From: Xenopus tropicalis
Lineage: Eukaryota > Chordata > Amphibia > Anura > Pipidae
Length of the DNA: 64,000 nt
Assembly: GCF_000004195.4 (NCBI RefSeq)
Contig: NC_030677.2
Span: 42,595,142-42,659,141 of the forward strand
Direction of reading: 5' to 3'
The translations under genes and the position numbers were made by a program. Each line of letters starts with the position of its first letter. Positions within the stretch are counted from its first letter, which is position 1. Of this stretch, positions 13,171-25,600 are shown piece after piece. Below the pieces are notes generated by a model. The model saw only the letters and a list, made by a program, of their open reading frames with translations. It was not told the origin of the DNA and did no database searches.

Positions 13171-13870
13171 GTACAGGTTTGAGATCTGTTTTGCAGAAAT
13201 CCATTATTCAGAAAGCTACAAATTATGGGAAGGCCATCTCCCATACAATTAATTTTAATCAAATAATTCAGATTTTTTAAAATGATTTCCTTTTTCTCAG
13301 TGCCTTCTACTGAGATATACTGTAATTAAAGGACATGGAAAGGCAAAGTCACTTGGGGGTGCCAAAATGTTAGGCACCCCCAAGTGACTTTAATCGTTTA
13401 CCTTTTACCCTGGGCTGGTGCTCCTGTTAGGAGAGAACAGCACCAGCCCGGGGTACCTGCAGCGCTTCCTGCTTCCGTGCGCGCGCATGCGCAGTAGAGT
13501 GAAAAAGCTGAACTTTAACAGAGAAGCCGGCTTTTCACTGCACATGCGCCTGTCGTTTAGTCCCAGCAAAACGAAGCAGGAAGCGCATCGCTCCACGTAC
13601 CCCGGGCTGGTGCTGTTTTCTCCTAACAGGGGCACCAGCCCGGGGTACAAGGTAAGCGATTAAAGTCACTTGGGGGTGCCTAACATTTTGGCACCCCAAG
13701 TGACTTAGCCTTTCCTTGTGCTTTAATCCCTATTGGAGACAAAACAATCCTATTGGGTTTAAAGATATTTTAGTACACATAAGGTATGGAAATCCAAATT
13801 ACAGAAAGACCCCTTATCTGTAAAACTCCAGGTCCCAAACATTCTGGATAACAGGTCCTATACCTGTACA
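13171..13870. mobile_element. GTACAGGTA-family MITE interrupted by a foldback MITE
   Basis: Left GTACAGGTTTGAGATCTG, right TAACAGGTCCTATACCTGTA; the intervening body is split at TTAA by a palindromic element at 13326-13726. The other family members show the uninterrupted order. Confidence 0.85.
13326..13726. mobile_element. large TTAA-flanked foldback MITE, nested
   Basis: TTAAAGGACATGGAAAGGCA at the left mirrors GCCTTTCCTTGTGCTTTAA at the right. CACTTGGGGGTGCC and GGGCTGGTGCT units are repeated in both arms. The total is 401 bp, almost entirely palindromic, with a GC-rich centre (GCGCGCGCATGCGC). Confidence 0.88.
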
Positions 13871-14233
13871 GCCCTATAGTACAATTAAGGTCCCCATACA
13901 CGGGCCGATCCAAACGATCGAATGGTTCCTGATAAACATCCTTCAATGCCTTTTGTAATGTCAGTAATGAAGCTGCTTTCTGTTTCATTGACTGGGTGAT
14001 GGACAAGTCTGTTTTTTACAGGGAGGTTTAAGGATCAACAGAAAACTGTTTACTCCAGTGAAATTGATCCGTTAGTGAAATAAAATCTTTCCCCCTGTAA
14101 CCTACAAATTGTAGCCTGATCTGCCATTATTAAATATTAACAGTAGTGTTCCATAAAACATTGCTTTTTCACCCAACATAATTAGTGCTGTGACTAAATT
14201 GAAAAGAATGTACCACTGCCCCTGCTGAATTGG

Positions 14234-14567
14234 TCAGGCTGATGCCACACGCGGCGTAGGGCTGATTTTTTCGGCAAGCGGAAAAACGCTTGCCGAAAAA
14301 TCAGCCCTACGCCTGCTACTTGTGCCTGCACCCGAATGAATGGGATACGCTTGGGTGCAGGCACATGTAGCCGATATACGCATGAAAACGCGTGAGAATG
14401 CAAAGTCTCGCGTTTTCTTGCGTATAACGGCTACATGTGCCTGCACCCGAGCGTATCCCATTCATTCGGGTGCAGGCACAAGTAAGAGGCGTAGGGCTGA
14501 ATTTTCGGCAAGCGTTTATCCGCTTGCCAAAAATTTCATCCCTACTCCTCGTGTGGCATCAGCCTCA
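14234..14567. mobile_element. foldback MITE with sub-palindromes
   Basis: CAGGCTGATGCCACACG at the left mirrors GTGTGGCATCAGCCT at the right. Within, CGGCAAGCG...CGCTTGCCG and GTGCAGGCACATGTAGCC pairs form smaller hairpins. It directly precedes the hAT-like element at 14585. Confidence 0.85.
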
Positions 14568-14584
14568 AGGTTGCCGTGGATGCC

Positions 14585-14870
14585 CAGAGCCGGATTTCTC
14601 TCTGAGGCGCCCAGAGGCCGCCCCTGTGGGTGTCCCCCTCTGCGCATGTGCGAACGCGCCCCCCAGTGCGCATGCGCGAACGCGCCCTCTCCCCAGTGCG
14701 CATGCGCAAACACTCATTTAAACTCCCAAACGGAGCAGTGGGAAAAGGTCCTGACTGCTCCGTATGGGAGCCAGATTTAAAAATTTTCTTGCGGCGGGGC
14801 GGTGTGCCGCCCCTAAGCTTCTGCCGCCCTAGGCCCGGGCCTTTGTGGCCTCTCCACAAATCCAGGCCTG
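14585..14870. mobile_element. hAT-like MITE with GC-rich interior
   Basis: Starts CAGAGCCGGATTTCT, ends AAATCCAGGCCTG, flanked by a perfect 8-bp duplication TGGATGCC (14577-14584, 14871-14878). The interior has TGCGCATGCGC-type repeats. Its right half is closely similar to 61-198, and a worn inverted piece lies at 39787-39850. Confidence 0.88.
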
Positions 14871-14878
14871 TGGATGCC

Positions 14879-17667
14879 CAGTATAGATACAGTTCTGCCT
14901 GTATGGTATAGGCTAAGAATACAATAGACATGTTTTTATACAAAGGTGTCAGGGGTTAGTTCTAAACATGCTTTTACTGTAAAGTTAAAATATACTTAAA
15001 TACTGCCACCCAGTTTTCTCTTACCCAGGAAATAAAAGATGTTTTAAAGCATTGTCGCCATGTTTGCTTTCCTTCTGTTTTGCTGTTGTTAACTACCATG
15101 GTTCCTTTCCACAGACCCGGCTCTTCTGTCAGAGCCTTTGTTATACCTCACTCTCTAAATGTAGCAATGAACCAGCTTAGAAATGGAGGGTGCCTATGCA
15201 ATTATGGATTTTTGGGTGATCGGAGTTCTTCTAAATGGATTTCACTTGAGTTTTTTATGTGCAGCATCAGTCACAATTGTTTCAAATACCTGAAATGCTT
15301 TTGGCACCTATAGCGGGTAAGCTCTGAGCCTGCAGGTGCCCAGTGCCCAAAGGAGCCTAGGCAGAAGGTAAGGAGTTCAGTTAGGCTTCTTCACCTGGTG
15401 CCGTGGTGTGCATTGTGCAACCCCCTTTTTTTTTTTAATAAAAAAAACATTTTTAGAAACACTTTTCCAGATTGTCAGATTAAGTGGCCTGCAATTGGCT
15501 GAGAAGCTGTTGCAGCTGGAAAAGGCCTCCTCTGTCTTTGTTGGCCCTGAGCTAATGCCCCATTCATTTACTGAGACAGCAGATAGCTTAGCTTGTACTA
15601 CTGCGCTTTATAACTTTTACAGGGATTTTGGGAGATATAGTTCAGCAATGATCAAAGGTCCCCCTGTGTATGTTAAGACTGTTGAAAGACAGCAAATACT
15701 GATGTCACGTCTTGCTTAACATTAAAATATTTTCCTTGTTATGTTTGATTACCAGTGCAAAACAACATTTTGTTTCTTCTCAGCATTAAAAAATCAATTC
15801 AAGACTTCTGGCAGCCTGTTAGTGATCTGAATTTATTACAGCTCGCCACCTGCTGGTGACTTTTAGTATTCTTTTAGACAGCAAAAATAGGGTTTTAGCC
15901 TTCAGGGCAAGTGGGGTAAACCCACGCTCTTTATCAAGCTTAAACTTCAAGGTGTGTCCCCTAAAGGTTGCATTTACATGATAAACACACCCATTTACCC
16001 CACTTACATTTGCTGTGTTGTGATGCTGCATTATAAAATTTCTAAACTCTTTTGCTTCTGCTTAAGGTCAAATTTCTAATTCCCATGGACCTTCCTTAGA
16101 TTTTAGGGTTTGGTAGTAGCCATAGCATGTGCACTCTAAGTAGTTATGACTCTAGGTATAAAGAGGCTAAATCAAGCATATATGTATTAAAGACATCATA
16201 AAGGAGAACTCAACCATAAACATAAATATGGCTAGAAATACCATATTTTATATACAGAATTTACTGCTCACCATCTCTATAGTAGTAATGATCCAGGCCT
16301 TCAAAGTTGTCGCAGGAGCTCCCCATGTTTGATTTTCTTAGATGTGTCAGTGATATTGCTCATGCTCAGAGGGCTCTGGGCAGCAATTCGGGTGGCCAGT
16401 CATATAAGCTGATGCTACAGGGCTAATTTTTAAATTTTGGCACAAATTGCCCTGGCTGCAGTGTTGCCATGAAGTAATTATCTGTATTAATTACTAATCA
16501 GCCTTATATTGACATTTATATTCTATATATACAGTATATAGTGAGTGGGTCCCTAAGCTCAGTAACTGACAGCAGCACAGAGCATGTGCAGTGAATCAGC
16601 AGAAAAGAAGATGGGGGGCTACTGGGGCATCTTTGTGGGCACAGATCTTCCCTGTTAAAGGGCTGTTGGTGCCTTGGGCTGGTACAGAAACCCAAAATAT
16701 AATGTACAATATTTCTAGCCTACTACTTTAGTTAAGCTTTAGTTTTCCTTTAAAACCAAGTGTGTGGGCTTGTATCCCATTAGTATGCAGGATGATGTAG
16801 AAGAAGTATGAGCTATTTCAGCACGGTTTCATTTGATTATAATAAATATAAATAATGTACAGCATAGTTACTGGGGAAAAAGCAGGTTACCTAATGTAGA
16901 CAGAGATTTTACTCCACTACAGATTTGTAGGGGATTTACAACAAATAAAATCTGGCATGAGTACTGAGCACCATTTAGTGCATCCAGTGATAATATAATG
17001 CTGATCCCTATCCAACACATTCTTTCCATGCTTTCTTCAGATTTTGTCCAATTATGGCTAAAAAAAACTAAAGAGAATTAAATATGATAACATATCCTTC
17101 ACTTTACATTTCTGGCAGAGCAGCTACAGATTTGTGTGTGCATGTTTTCCAGCTATTTATTGTACAGTACTTTTTGGGAAAGTCTGCATCCCACGCATGT
17201 TTGTGCCTGTCTAATCTAATCTGGAAATGCCAGGCTCCACACAGAACTTTCACGTGATTCCACTGCCATTCCACCTAGTGCTTTATCTCATTAATTATAC
17301 CTGAAGGTGTCACGTGGCCCAGTAGCATTTAATTCTTAAAATGCTTTTACATTAGCATTTCCAAAAACAACGAGTAGCAGTCTCTTCAATACCGTAAAAA
17401 TAGAAATAGGGCAGTTTGCACTTTGTCTGATGACCCTCTGCACAGGCCAAAGGTGGTCGTTAGCCAATTAGAATTAGTCTTTTGAGTAATCATTATTAAA
17501 ATGTAAGTTTGCAGTTGTTTGCAGTGTTAACTGACAAACTGTTTTGCAGAGCAATCACACCTAATGCAGTTGCCCCGGATAGTTAGGACTGTGCAAGATG
17601 CATAGTTTGGCTAAAAGTGCCAGACCCTGCACTCCGCATGCTGCCAGCTTAAAGCACACACGTGAGA
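14879..17667. other. intergenic, with one CTCF-like motif
   Basis: No gene seen. A 103-codon frame at 15408-15719 contains GGGAGATATAGTTCAGCA, a common noncoding repeat phrase, and is not supported as coding. A good CTCF core match lies at 15843-15856 on the minus strand. Confidence 0.55.
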
Positions 17668-17988
17668 GGCTAAGGTCACATGAGGCAGATTGTCAGACTG
17701 CGGTTAAGCACAGGATGACAATACACCCCTGCGCTTAAAAATACTTGTAGTTGTGCCTACATTGAATCTGCCTGGGTGCAGGCACACGCAGCCGATATCA
17801 CACAGACCATCTTGTGTTTGTTGGTGGATATCAGCTGTGTTAGCGTCCACCCAGGCACATTCCTGCACCCAGATGGATTCAATGGTTCCAGGCGCAGGCA
17901 CATCCAGATATATTTTTAAGCATATGGGCAGATTGTCAGCCTGTGCTTATCCACAGGCTGACAATCTGCTGCATGTGACCTTGCCCTA
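17668..17988. mobile_element. foldback MITE
   Basis: AAGGTCACATG...GCAGATTGTCAG at the left is inverted in CTGACAATCTGC...CATGTGACCTT at the right. The centre carries CAGGCACA...TGTGCCTG-like inverted units. Noncoding. Confidence 0.8.
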
Positions 17989-18057
17989 AGACACCGGGAT
18001 GTTGCCTGATATGCCATTAGCCATAGAGTAGCCCTTTGTTGCAGTTAATGAGTAAGT

Positions 18058-18347
18058 CAGTGATCCCCAACCAGTGGCTTGTGAGCATCATATTGGATGT
18101 TGCTCCTGGTGGCCTCAAAGTAGGTGCTAATTTTTGAATTTCTGGTAAGGAGGCAAGTTTTGGTTGCATAAAAACCAAGTATAATGCTAAACAGAGCCTT
18201 CTGTAGGCCAGTCCACATAGGGGCTATTAAGTTGCCAAATATAACTCTCATTGGCACCTCCAGGAAGCTTTTTTCATGATTGTGTTGCTCCCAAACACTT
18301 TTTCCATTGAAATGTGGCTCATGGGTATAAAAGGTTGGGGATCCCTG
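18058..18347. mobile_element. hAT MITE (GATCCCCAACC family), copy 1
   Basis: Termini CAGTGATCCCCAACC and GGTTGGGGATCCCTG, flanked by a perfect 8-bp duplication GAGTAAGT (18050-18057, 18348-18355). It is 290 bp and noncoding, with the internal marker GTGGCCTCAAAGTAGG shared with the other copies. Confidence 0.95.
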
Positions 18348-19008
18348 GAGTAAGTGATGTACGGAGCTAGCTTTTTGCATGATTTATTGGCAAAATATCA
18401 GCACCCTCACAGCTGTTACGGAAAGGGAGGAAACCTATACAAGCCTAAACATGTACAGCAACTTAAACCATTCTCAAGTCAGTTTATAATTTGAGAACAA
18501 TTCAGTTGTATGATTGATGGTATTATAAAGACATGTGATACAGGGCTAATTAGCAAATTTCATCAAATTACACAACAAAATACAGTCCATTGTACAACAT
18601 TGTGTTGTTTTATTTGTTCTTTTCCAGTGCAATTATAGAATACAAAGTGACATTGTAATGGTTTGTGATTGGGTTTACTAAGATTGCAATGTTTTTAATA
18701 AAGAAATGTAGTTTTATCACCTATAAAGTGCAGCCAGACTCCAGTGATTTTTAAATGAGCACTAAGGGTCATACTTTTCTGCCCCTTAGTTCTTTAGCAC
18801 TTGCATCCCGGGTCATAACAAACTACCCTTTATATGTTTCTTGACTCAGTTGTTGCTTTATCCTTAGAGGAGTAGGAGCTGCTGTTCTATTGTTCAAAGA
18901 GGATGCTTTAGTATGGTAGTTCCCACTCATTCTAAAAGGAGTGTTCTGTGCACCTAAAAAATAAAACCCTTATACAGATATACAAATATATGAAAACAAA
19001 ATCAAACT

Positions 19009-19382
19009 TATAGGGGTTGTTTACCTTTATATTAACTTTTAGCATGATATAGAGAGTTATATTCTGAGACAATTTGCAATAGATCTTTATTTTTTATTAT
19101 TTGTGGTTATTGAATTATTTAGATTTTTGTTCAGCAGGTCCAAGTTACCCTAGCAACAAAGTAGTGGTTTTAATAGGAGACTGGAATATAAGTAGGAGAT
19201 GGATAGAAAAATAAGTAAAACAATAAAAATAAAATTGTAGTCTCACAGACTCCATTTGAATGAAAGAAAGAGCCAAGGCAAAAATTCAAAAACTATAAAA
19301 AAATATAAAATGAAATCAAATTAAAAAGTTGTTAAGAACTGATCATTCTATAACATACTAAAAGTTAATGGTACCCCTTTAA
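19009..19382. mobile_element. T2/Kolobok-like MITE in fgl1 3' flank
   Basis: Left AGGGGTTGTTTACCTTTATA, right TTAATGGTACCCCTTTAA, with the family interior (CTAGCAACAAAGTAGTGG). It starts about 90 bp past the fgl1 stop and may supply its polyadenylation signal. Confidence 0.82.
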
Positions 19383-19471
19383 ACATGGGTTCTTCCTTAC
19401 TTTATGTTTAAACAGGTCCCACAATTTCCTGCAGGAGAGCTCACATTCACAGCCATCCAGAACAGAACAAT

Positions 19472-19631
19472 CTAAACTACATTTGGCTCAAAACTAGCAG
19501 GTCTTATCTTCATGGTAACAGATTTAAGGGAATACCACCATCCATGCCATGTGTACCAGACAATGCCATCATCCGTTTTAGATGTGTAGGGTCCCTTGTA
19601 ATACCAACCATTTAGGTTGGCAGCGTGGCAC
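19472..19631 (-). CDS. fgl1: fgl1 last coding exon
   Basis: A 160-nt exon that completes Arg261, continues [18 protein letters not shown] and [17 protein letters not shown], and ends SFEPNVV then TAG at 19474-19472. This is the C-terminal fibrinogen pocket region, nearly identical to human FGL1. The 3' UTR runs left. AATAAA on the minus strand occurs inside the T2-like MITE at about 19,087-19,092; whether it is used cannot be told. Confidence 0.96.
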
Positions 19632-22600
19632 CTTAAAGAAAAGCAAATGATATATATCACTGTATGATACTGTCTAGTAATAACCTCGCTCAGCTGATCG
19701 GACTAGTCACTGTTAAGCAATAAATCAAGGTAATAAATAAAGGACATGTGTTTGCAAGAAATGATCTCCCAACCCTGTCCCATACACTCCAATATTTATA
19801 TTTAGGGGTTCATTTACTAACCATCGATTTTTCATTTTAGATTTGATTCGTATTTTTTTCAAAAAAGTCACCGAGAAAAACTGCGGTGACTTTTCCTAGA
19901 TTTACTCAATGGCAAAGATCGCTTTCCTTGAAGTTTATTTTTTGTCTCAGAACATTGCAGATTTTGCTGGGTTTTGTCCAAAATTCTGACTTTTTCTAAT
20001 TGTTGCATCGACAATTTGATAAAATGGGGATTTTCACAGCGACAATTTGAAAATGTCACGTTTTTTATTACTTTTCTCGTGACTTTTTTTTATTAAATAT
20101 TAGACATTCAGGAAAACGTTTAGTCAAATTTGAAGATAAAAAAAATTGAGAAATTATGGTGTTTTAGTAAAACTGCCTCTTAAAGGAGAACGATACCCCC
20201 GGGTGCTAAAAGCCCCCTTAACTATCATTGCCTTGACCCTATGCATTTACTATGCATTTTTAGCTAGGGGTTAGCAATAGGGATAGCATTTAAACTTAGG
20301 AACTATGAGATAAGGGAGAGGTGAAGGGGGGTCAAAGCAATGATACTTAAGTGGGCTTTTAGCGCCCGGGGGTATATTTCTCTTGTGAGAGGTTAAAAAA
20401 ATCTAAAAAACTGCAGGCAAAGATGCAGTTGAAAGACAGACTTCAGGAAACTTGAGCAGATTTACCATATTACAGTAACCCATCACATTTCTTCCTGCAG
20501 TTGCCTAAACAGTGCCAATAACTGATTGGGTTACTCTCCAGCTGCACATGTTTCCAGTGTAAGTAGGTGAATGTTTTATATGGATGGGAATCCATATCTC
20601 CAGAGGAGCTTATGTTATGCCAATGAAAACAGACCTGCAATAGGGCAGTTATCTTTTCCCCCATATAAGTTATATTTACATTCTATTGTAAATACAGTAA
20701 CATATTTTCCAATTAAATCCTTACTGTACAAGAAATGTAATATATTTATTCACCATACCTGTTAAACCACCAGCCTCCTTTGTCCTCCTCGGCACAGTTT
20801 CCCTCATAATTATCATTGTCTCTGTCTTGAGTACTGAACTTCATCCCACTGAGGTTTGCCCACCACGTGACTTCTGGGTTGAAACCTGCAGTAATGGAAT
20901 CTCCAGCTGTACCGGTGTACTCTCCGCAGCTCATTTGATATGAGGTCTAAAATAATTAAAGCAAATATTAACAAGATTTGCACTACAGCATATGCATCTT
21001 AAAAATGAACCAAAATTTCACCCTAAATAACCTTCAATATGAGTTTTTTGAAGTCTCTAGGACAGCAAACATTAATTTACCCTACAATTCAGGGTAAGCA
21101 GCCTTTAGACTGGGCAACCCAGGCACTACTCAGACAGTACCCTTTATGCCATCAGTGTACAATTCTTGACACACCAGCTCTTAGGGTACTCACAATCATA
21201 ATTATTCAATGGTTCCAAAATCTTTTTTTTGTAAGCAGTGGAAATAATGCATTTTATGGAAATAGTGTTATTTCTTTTCCAATAACTAGACGGCGTTGTT
21301 AGGTAGAGGATCCCTCTGAGGAGGTTCTAGAGCAGGTTCCTCTTGGTGGCACATGGAGGGAATGACAATATTCTAATGATAATAACCATGTAATGATTAC
21401 TGTCAGAAAAGATATGCTGGAGACTGTGAATAAAGTTGTCCTTGTGTTCATCTGCAAAACTGTGTGCAACAAGTCTCTTCTGTATGTGACGGTGGTACGT
21501 GCTCTAAAGGGTTAATTTGGTCAGTTAAAGGTGTGGTTCACATTTAAGTTCATTTTTAGTATGTTATAGAATGGCCAATTTTAAGCAAATTTTTAATTGG
21601 TCTTCGTTATTTGTTTTTAATCTGTGCTTAATCTATTTGCCTTCACTGACCCTGGTAACCAAAAAACTATTTCAGTGAAGCTATAATTTTGTTGTTATTG
21701 TTATTTTTTATAACTTATAGCTTTTTGTATTCAGATCCTCTTCTATTTAAAAATGCAGTCCATCATTCTAACCACTCCCTGGTTAATAAGATCATTTGGA
21801 CCCTAGCAACCAGATAGCTGCTACCTGAACTGGAGAGCTGTTGAACAAAAATTGAAATCATTAAAAAAACTACAAATAATAAAAAATAAAGATCAATTGC
21901 AAATTGTCTCAGAATATTACTCTCTACATCATACAAATTGTTAACTCAAAGGTGAACAACCCCTTTAATAATAAAGTCTTAAAATCCTTTTCCTGCATAT
22001 TCTCTCTGATATCCACAGCTGATGTCTTAATTGTCTCAAGCCTTATACATTTATCTTTAACTTGCTTCCTCCTCTTCCATCCATCAGGGGTCATACTGGG
22101 AAATCTATTTCAGTTAATGAACAGGTGCTTCTGATGTATTATACTTTCAATGTATATCAGCAACAAAGAGAAAACCCTTTAGTAAGTTAAGTACATGGAT
22201 GACCTTCATACTACTAAATCTGTAGGATTCAGCCCTGGCCAATATGCTTTCGTCAACAGACTTATCTATATACTATTTGGTTGAATATAATCCTAAATGA
22301 ATGTAAAATCCTGTTCATGTGAGCCTCTTAACAGTATAAAAGTACTTATGTGCTTAAACACAAATTTTGGACACAAATCGTCATGTTAATGCAGCATGAA
22401 TAAGGCATCCTCCTAAGTGACCCCTGAAAATAAGTGGGGCATTTTACTGCCAATAGATTCGCCACATTAGTGCAAGCTAGAATGCTATATTCATTCAGCA
22501 GAAAGTTTTGCCATACCTAAGTAAAGAGCTCCCTGATTGTTGAGCTGTTTGTTTAAAATAGCAGCTGCCATTTTAGCTTGGTCTCAGTAGCTTCTCTGCT

Positions 22601-25600
22601 GCAGATCTGGTTGCTGGTAGCTCAGATTAAACAGTTGGGAGGGGGGAGAAAATTCTTATGGGAGAGGGAGCAAATTCTTATGGGAGGGGGAGAGGGAGAG
22701 AGGAGCAAACTGAGCAGACTTGTACCCATGCCCTAAAGAGTTTTTCTGAGACCAGTAAGTCTAATGCAGAATATGTACATGTTTACACAAAAGAAGAAAA
22801 TAAATCCTGTGTTTTTTTTGATAGAGGACTATATGAAAGTGCTTATGGCTGTATTTACATAGACCTTTCTGATAAAGCTTACTTGGTGTTTACCTTTCCT
22901 ACTCCTTTAAGGCAGATGTGAGATTCCCTTGTGTCCTGAACTTTACAGCTTACTTGAAATTTACCCGTGTCTCAACTGGGACATACTTGAAAAACCTTTA
23001 AATTAGCATTTAAAGTGCACATTTTAATGTCCGTCTTTAGGCTTTGCATGTGTATTTGAAACTAAGCCTTATGGTGTTTGCTCACGTGGTAATTAATAAG
23101 GGATTTAAAAATGATTACCTCTTCATCACCAACACTAAAACTTTTGTACTGTGCAAACCGTCGTTGCCCTTCAAAATCCACAAGTTCAACTCTAAGGATA
23201 TAATCTCCTAAAAGAAGAAAAGTAAGAGGTAGAGCTGAGGTAGCTGGGGGCTTATTTAGCTAGGAATTCAATACCCTTATACATTTGGATGGGAAAATAC
23301 ATTTTAACAAATTCCTCATGATTTCCTTGCTAACTCCACCCAGTATCACTTTCTCTTACCTCTTAAGTAAGTAAAAGTAAAAAATACAATTAGTATTTTA
23401 AGATCTTGTAGTACATATACAGAGGACCCCTGGCCCCTGACCACAGAAAGGGGATTTAACCTATAGTAAAAAAAAAAAAAAAACACTGGTCTATAGGCCC
23501 CAGGATAATATCTAATTTTGGCACTGGTATTATTTATACATTTATGTCTACGAGGATAAAACTTTATCTTCTAGGCAAATAGTTTGTACTACTGAAGTTA
23601 TAAATACAATACAAATAACAAACAGTTTTAATGAGCTTAATTGGGGAACCTGTCCTCTCCCCCTTTTGGGGGTCACATGAAATCCTTTTGTACCTGAGCT
23701 ACAGGATAGTATTGAACTTTTACATTGTGACTCCCTTTCTCAGCTGGGCCCTCAAAGAGGCGTTGAAGGAATGGTTTTGCAGTCTAAACCATAACACTTG
23801 TCTCATGAACAACACAAATGCTAAGGCGTCAGTGATTGTTAACCACAGATGTATCTTACTAAACAACAATAAAACAAACTGAAGTGCTGGCCATGAAAAA
23901 TACGGCCAAATACTCCAATGGGTGCAAAAAAAGTTTGGCAGAATGGAAAAAGTCAGAATGGAAGCCCATTGACTTCAATGCATTTTTCAAATTCATGATG
24001 AGTGACAGATTCACTTATGACTAGGGGTTTTGCAAAATGTAAGCAGTTTACAGATGTTTGTGCACCATTACCCATAAGAGATTATGTTGAAATAGTCCCA
24101 CCACTCATAAACAGTTCAGTGAAATGGATCTCTTTCAGTGGAAAACTCTCAGGGATGAAAGATAGCCATAGCCATAGTCCATTCCCAGCTTTGGTTCCTA
24201 CACAAGGAGGGTGTTGCCTTGGGAATACTACCTTCAGAATACTTCTTGTGTTTATCTCACAACTCCTATAAGCGTCCTACAACAGAAGCTGCTATCCACT
24301 GCCTTTACTTTGTTCAAGGGGTACTTTCTCACTGACTTCACCAAGGCAGTTGGTCACCTTCAAAGCTTGGTACTGGAGCCTTATGCTCCAGGATACAGAG
24401 CACTTCCACCCCTGATATTAGGTGAAGGCCAAAGAGGAACAGCCATGGGCTCCCTCATCTTATATAAACTTGGAACAGCAGAGGCAAAAAGCTGCTACTG
24501 GTAACTTTTAGGGCAGAGAGTACAATAGCACTCTCTGCCTCTCTGCACTAGCTGCGAGCTCGCGGTATGGGAAGGCTCATCTCAGAGGGGAATCACCCCT
24601 GTGTGACACTACTCCTGGGCCAGTGGGAAATTCTCCCTCCCACAGGGTATAGGTTACAGGCTGGGGACTTCCTGATACTGAGATACTGAACATCCTGTTT
24701 AAATCTAGCAATAACAATACATGGACTTTCTGATTTATAGCCTAAATAAAATCTTTTGAATTCAGTGTACCTTGTAATGTCAGGTAATGCAGATTGTCAT
24801 TCCCAAGCCAGTATTCCCCTTTTGCAGAAGTAAAATCACCAAATCCTTGCTTATATTCAGTCCAGTTCCTTAACGAGAAAATTCAATAAATAATTTAATT
24901 TCAAATATAGTACAGTTGTATTAGGATTTTTTTTTTCAAGTAATATTCTGAAAATTAAATGTCAGAAACCTGGACTTATGAGGATACCTTCCATTTTGAT
25001 ACCTGCAAAGAAGTGATTGTTATGATTGTAAGAAATCTACAGAGTAATTTCACATTCAAAGCACCCACTACACACTGCTCCTCTTCTAATACCTACATGA
25101 CTGGCGAAATATATCAGATAATAGGGGGCTGATTTACTTACCCACGAACGGGTCGAATGGAGTCCGATTGCGTTTTTTTTTGTAATGATCGGTACTTTGC
25201 GATTTTTTCGTATGTTTTGCGATTTTTTCGGATTCTTTACGAATTTTTCGGATCCAATACGATTTTTGCGTAAAAACGCGAGTTTTCCTATCCATTACGA
25301 AAGTTGCGTAAAAAGTTGCGCATTTTTCGTATCGTTAAAACTTACACGAAAAATGCGCAACTTTTCGCGTAAGTTTTAACGCTACGCAAAATGCGCAACT
25401 TTTTACGCAACTTTCGTAATGGATACGAAAAACTCGCGTTTTTACGCAAAAATCGTATTGGATCCGAAAAATTCGTACAGAATCCGAAAAAATCGCAAAA
25501 CATACGAAAAAGTCGCAAAATGTTCGTTTTCAAGTCGGAACTTTTCCAATTCGGGTCGGATTCGTGGGTTAGTAAATCAGCCCCTAGGGCTTATATACAT

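Noticed and set aside
15408..15719. 103-codon plus-strand frame
   Set aside because: Looked mildly protein-like, but part of it is a common noncoding repeat phrase, and it begins in a poly-T/poly-A tract with no credible exon structure.
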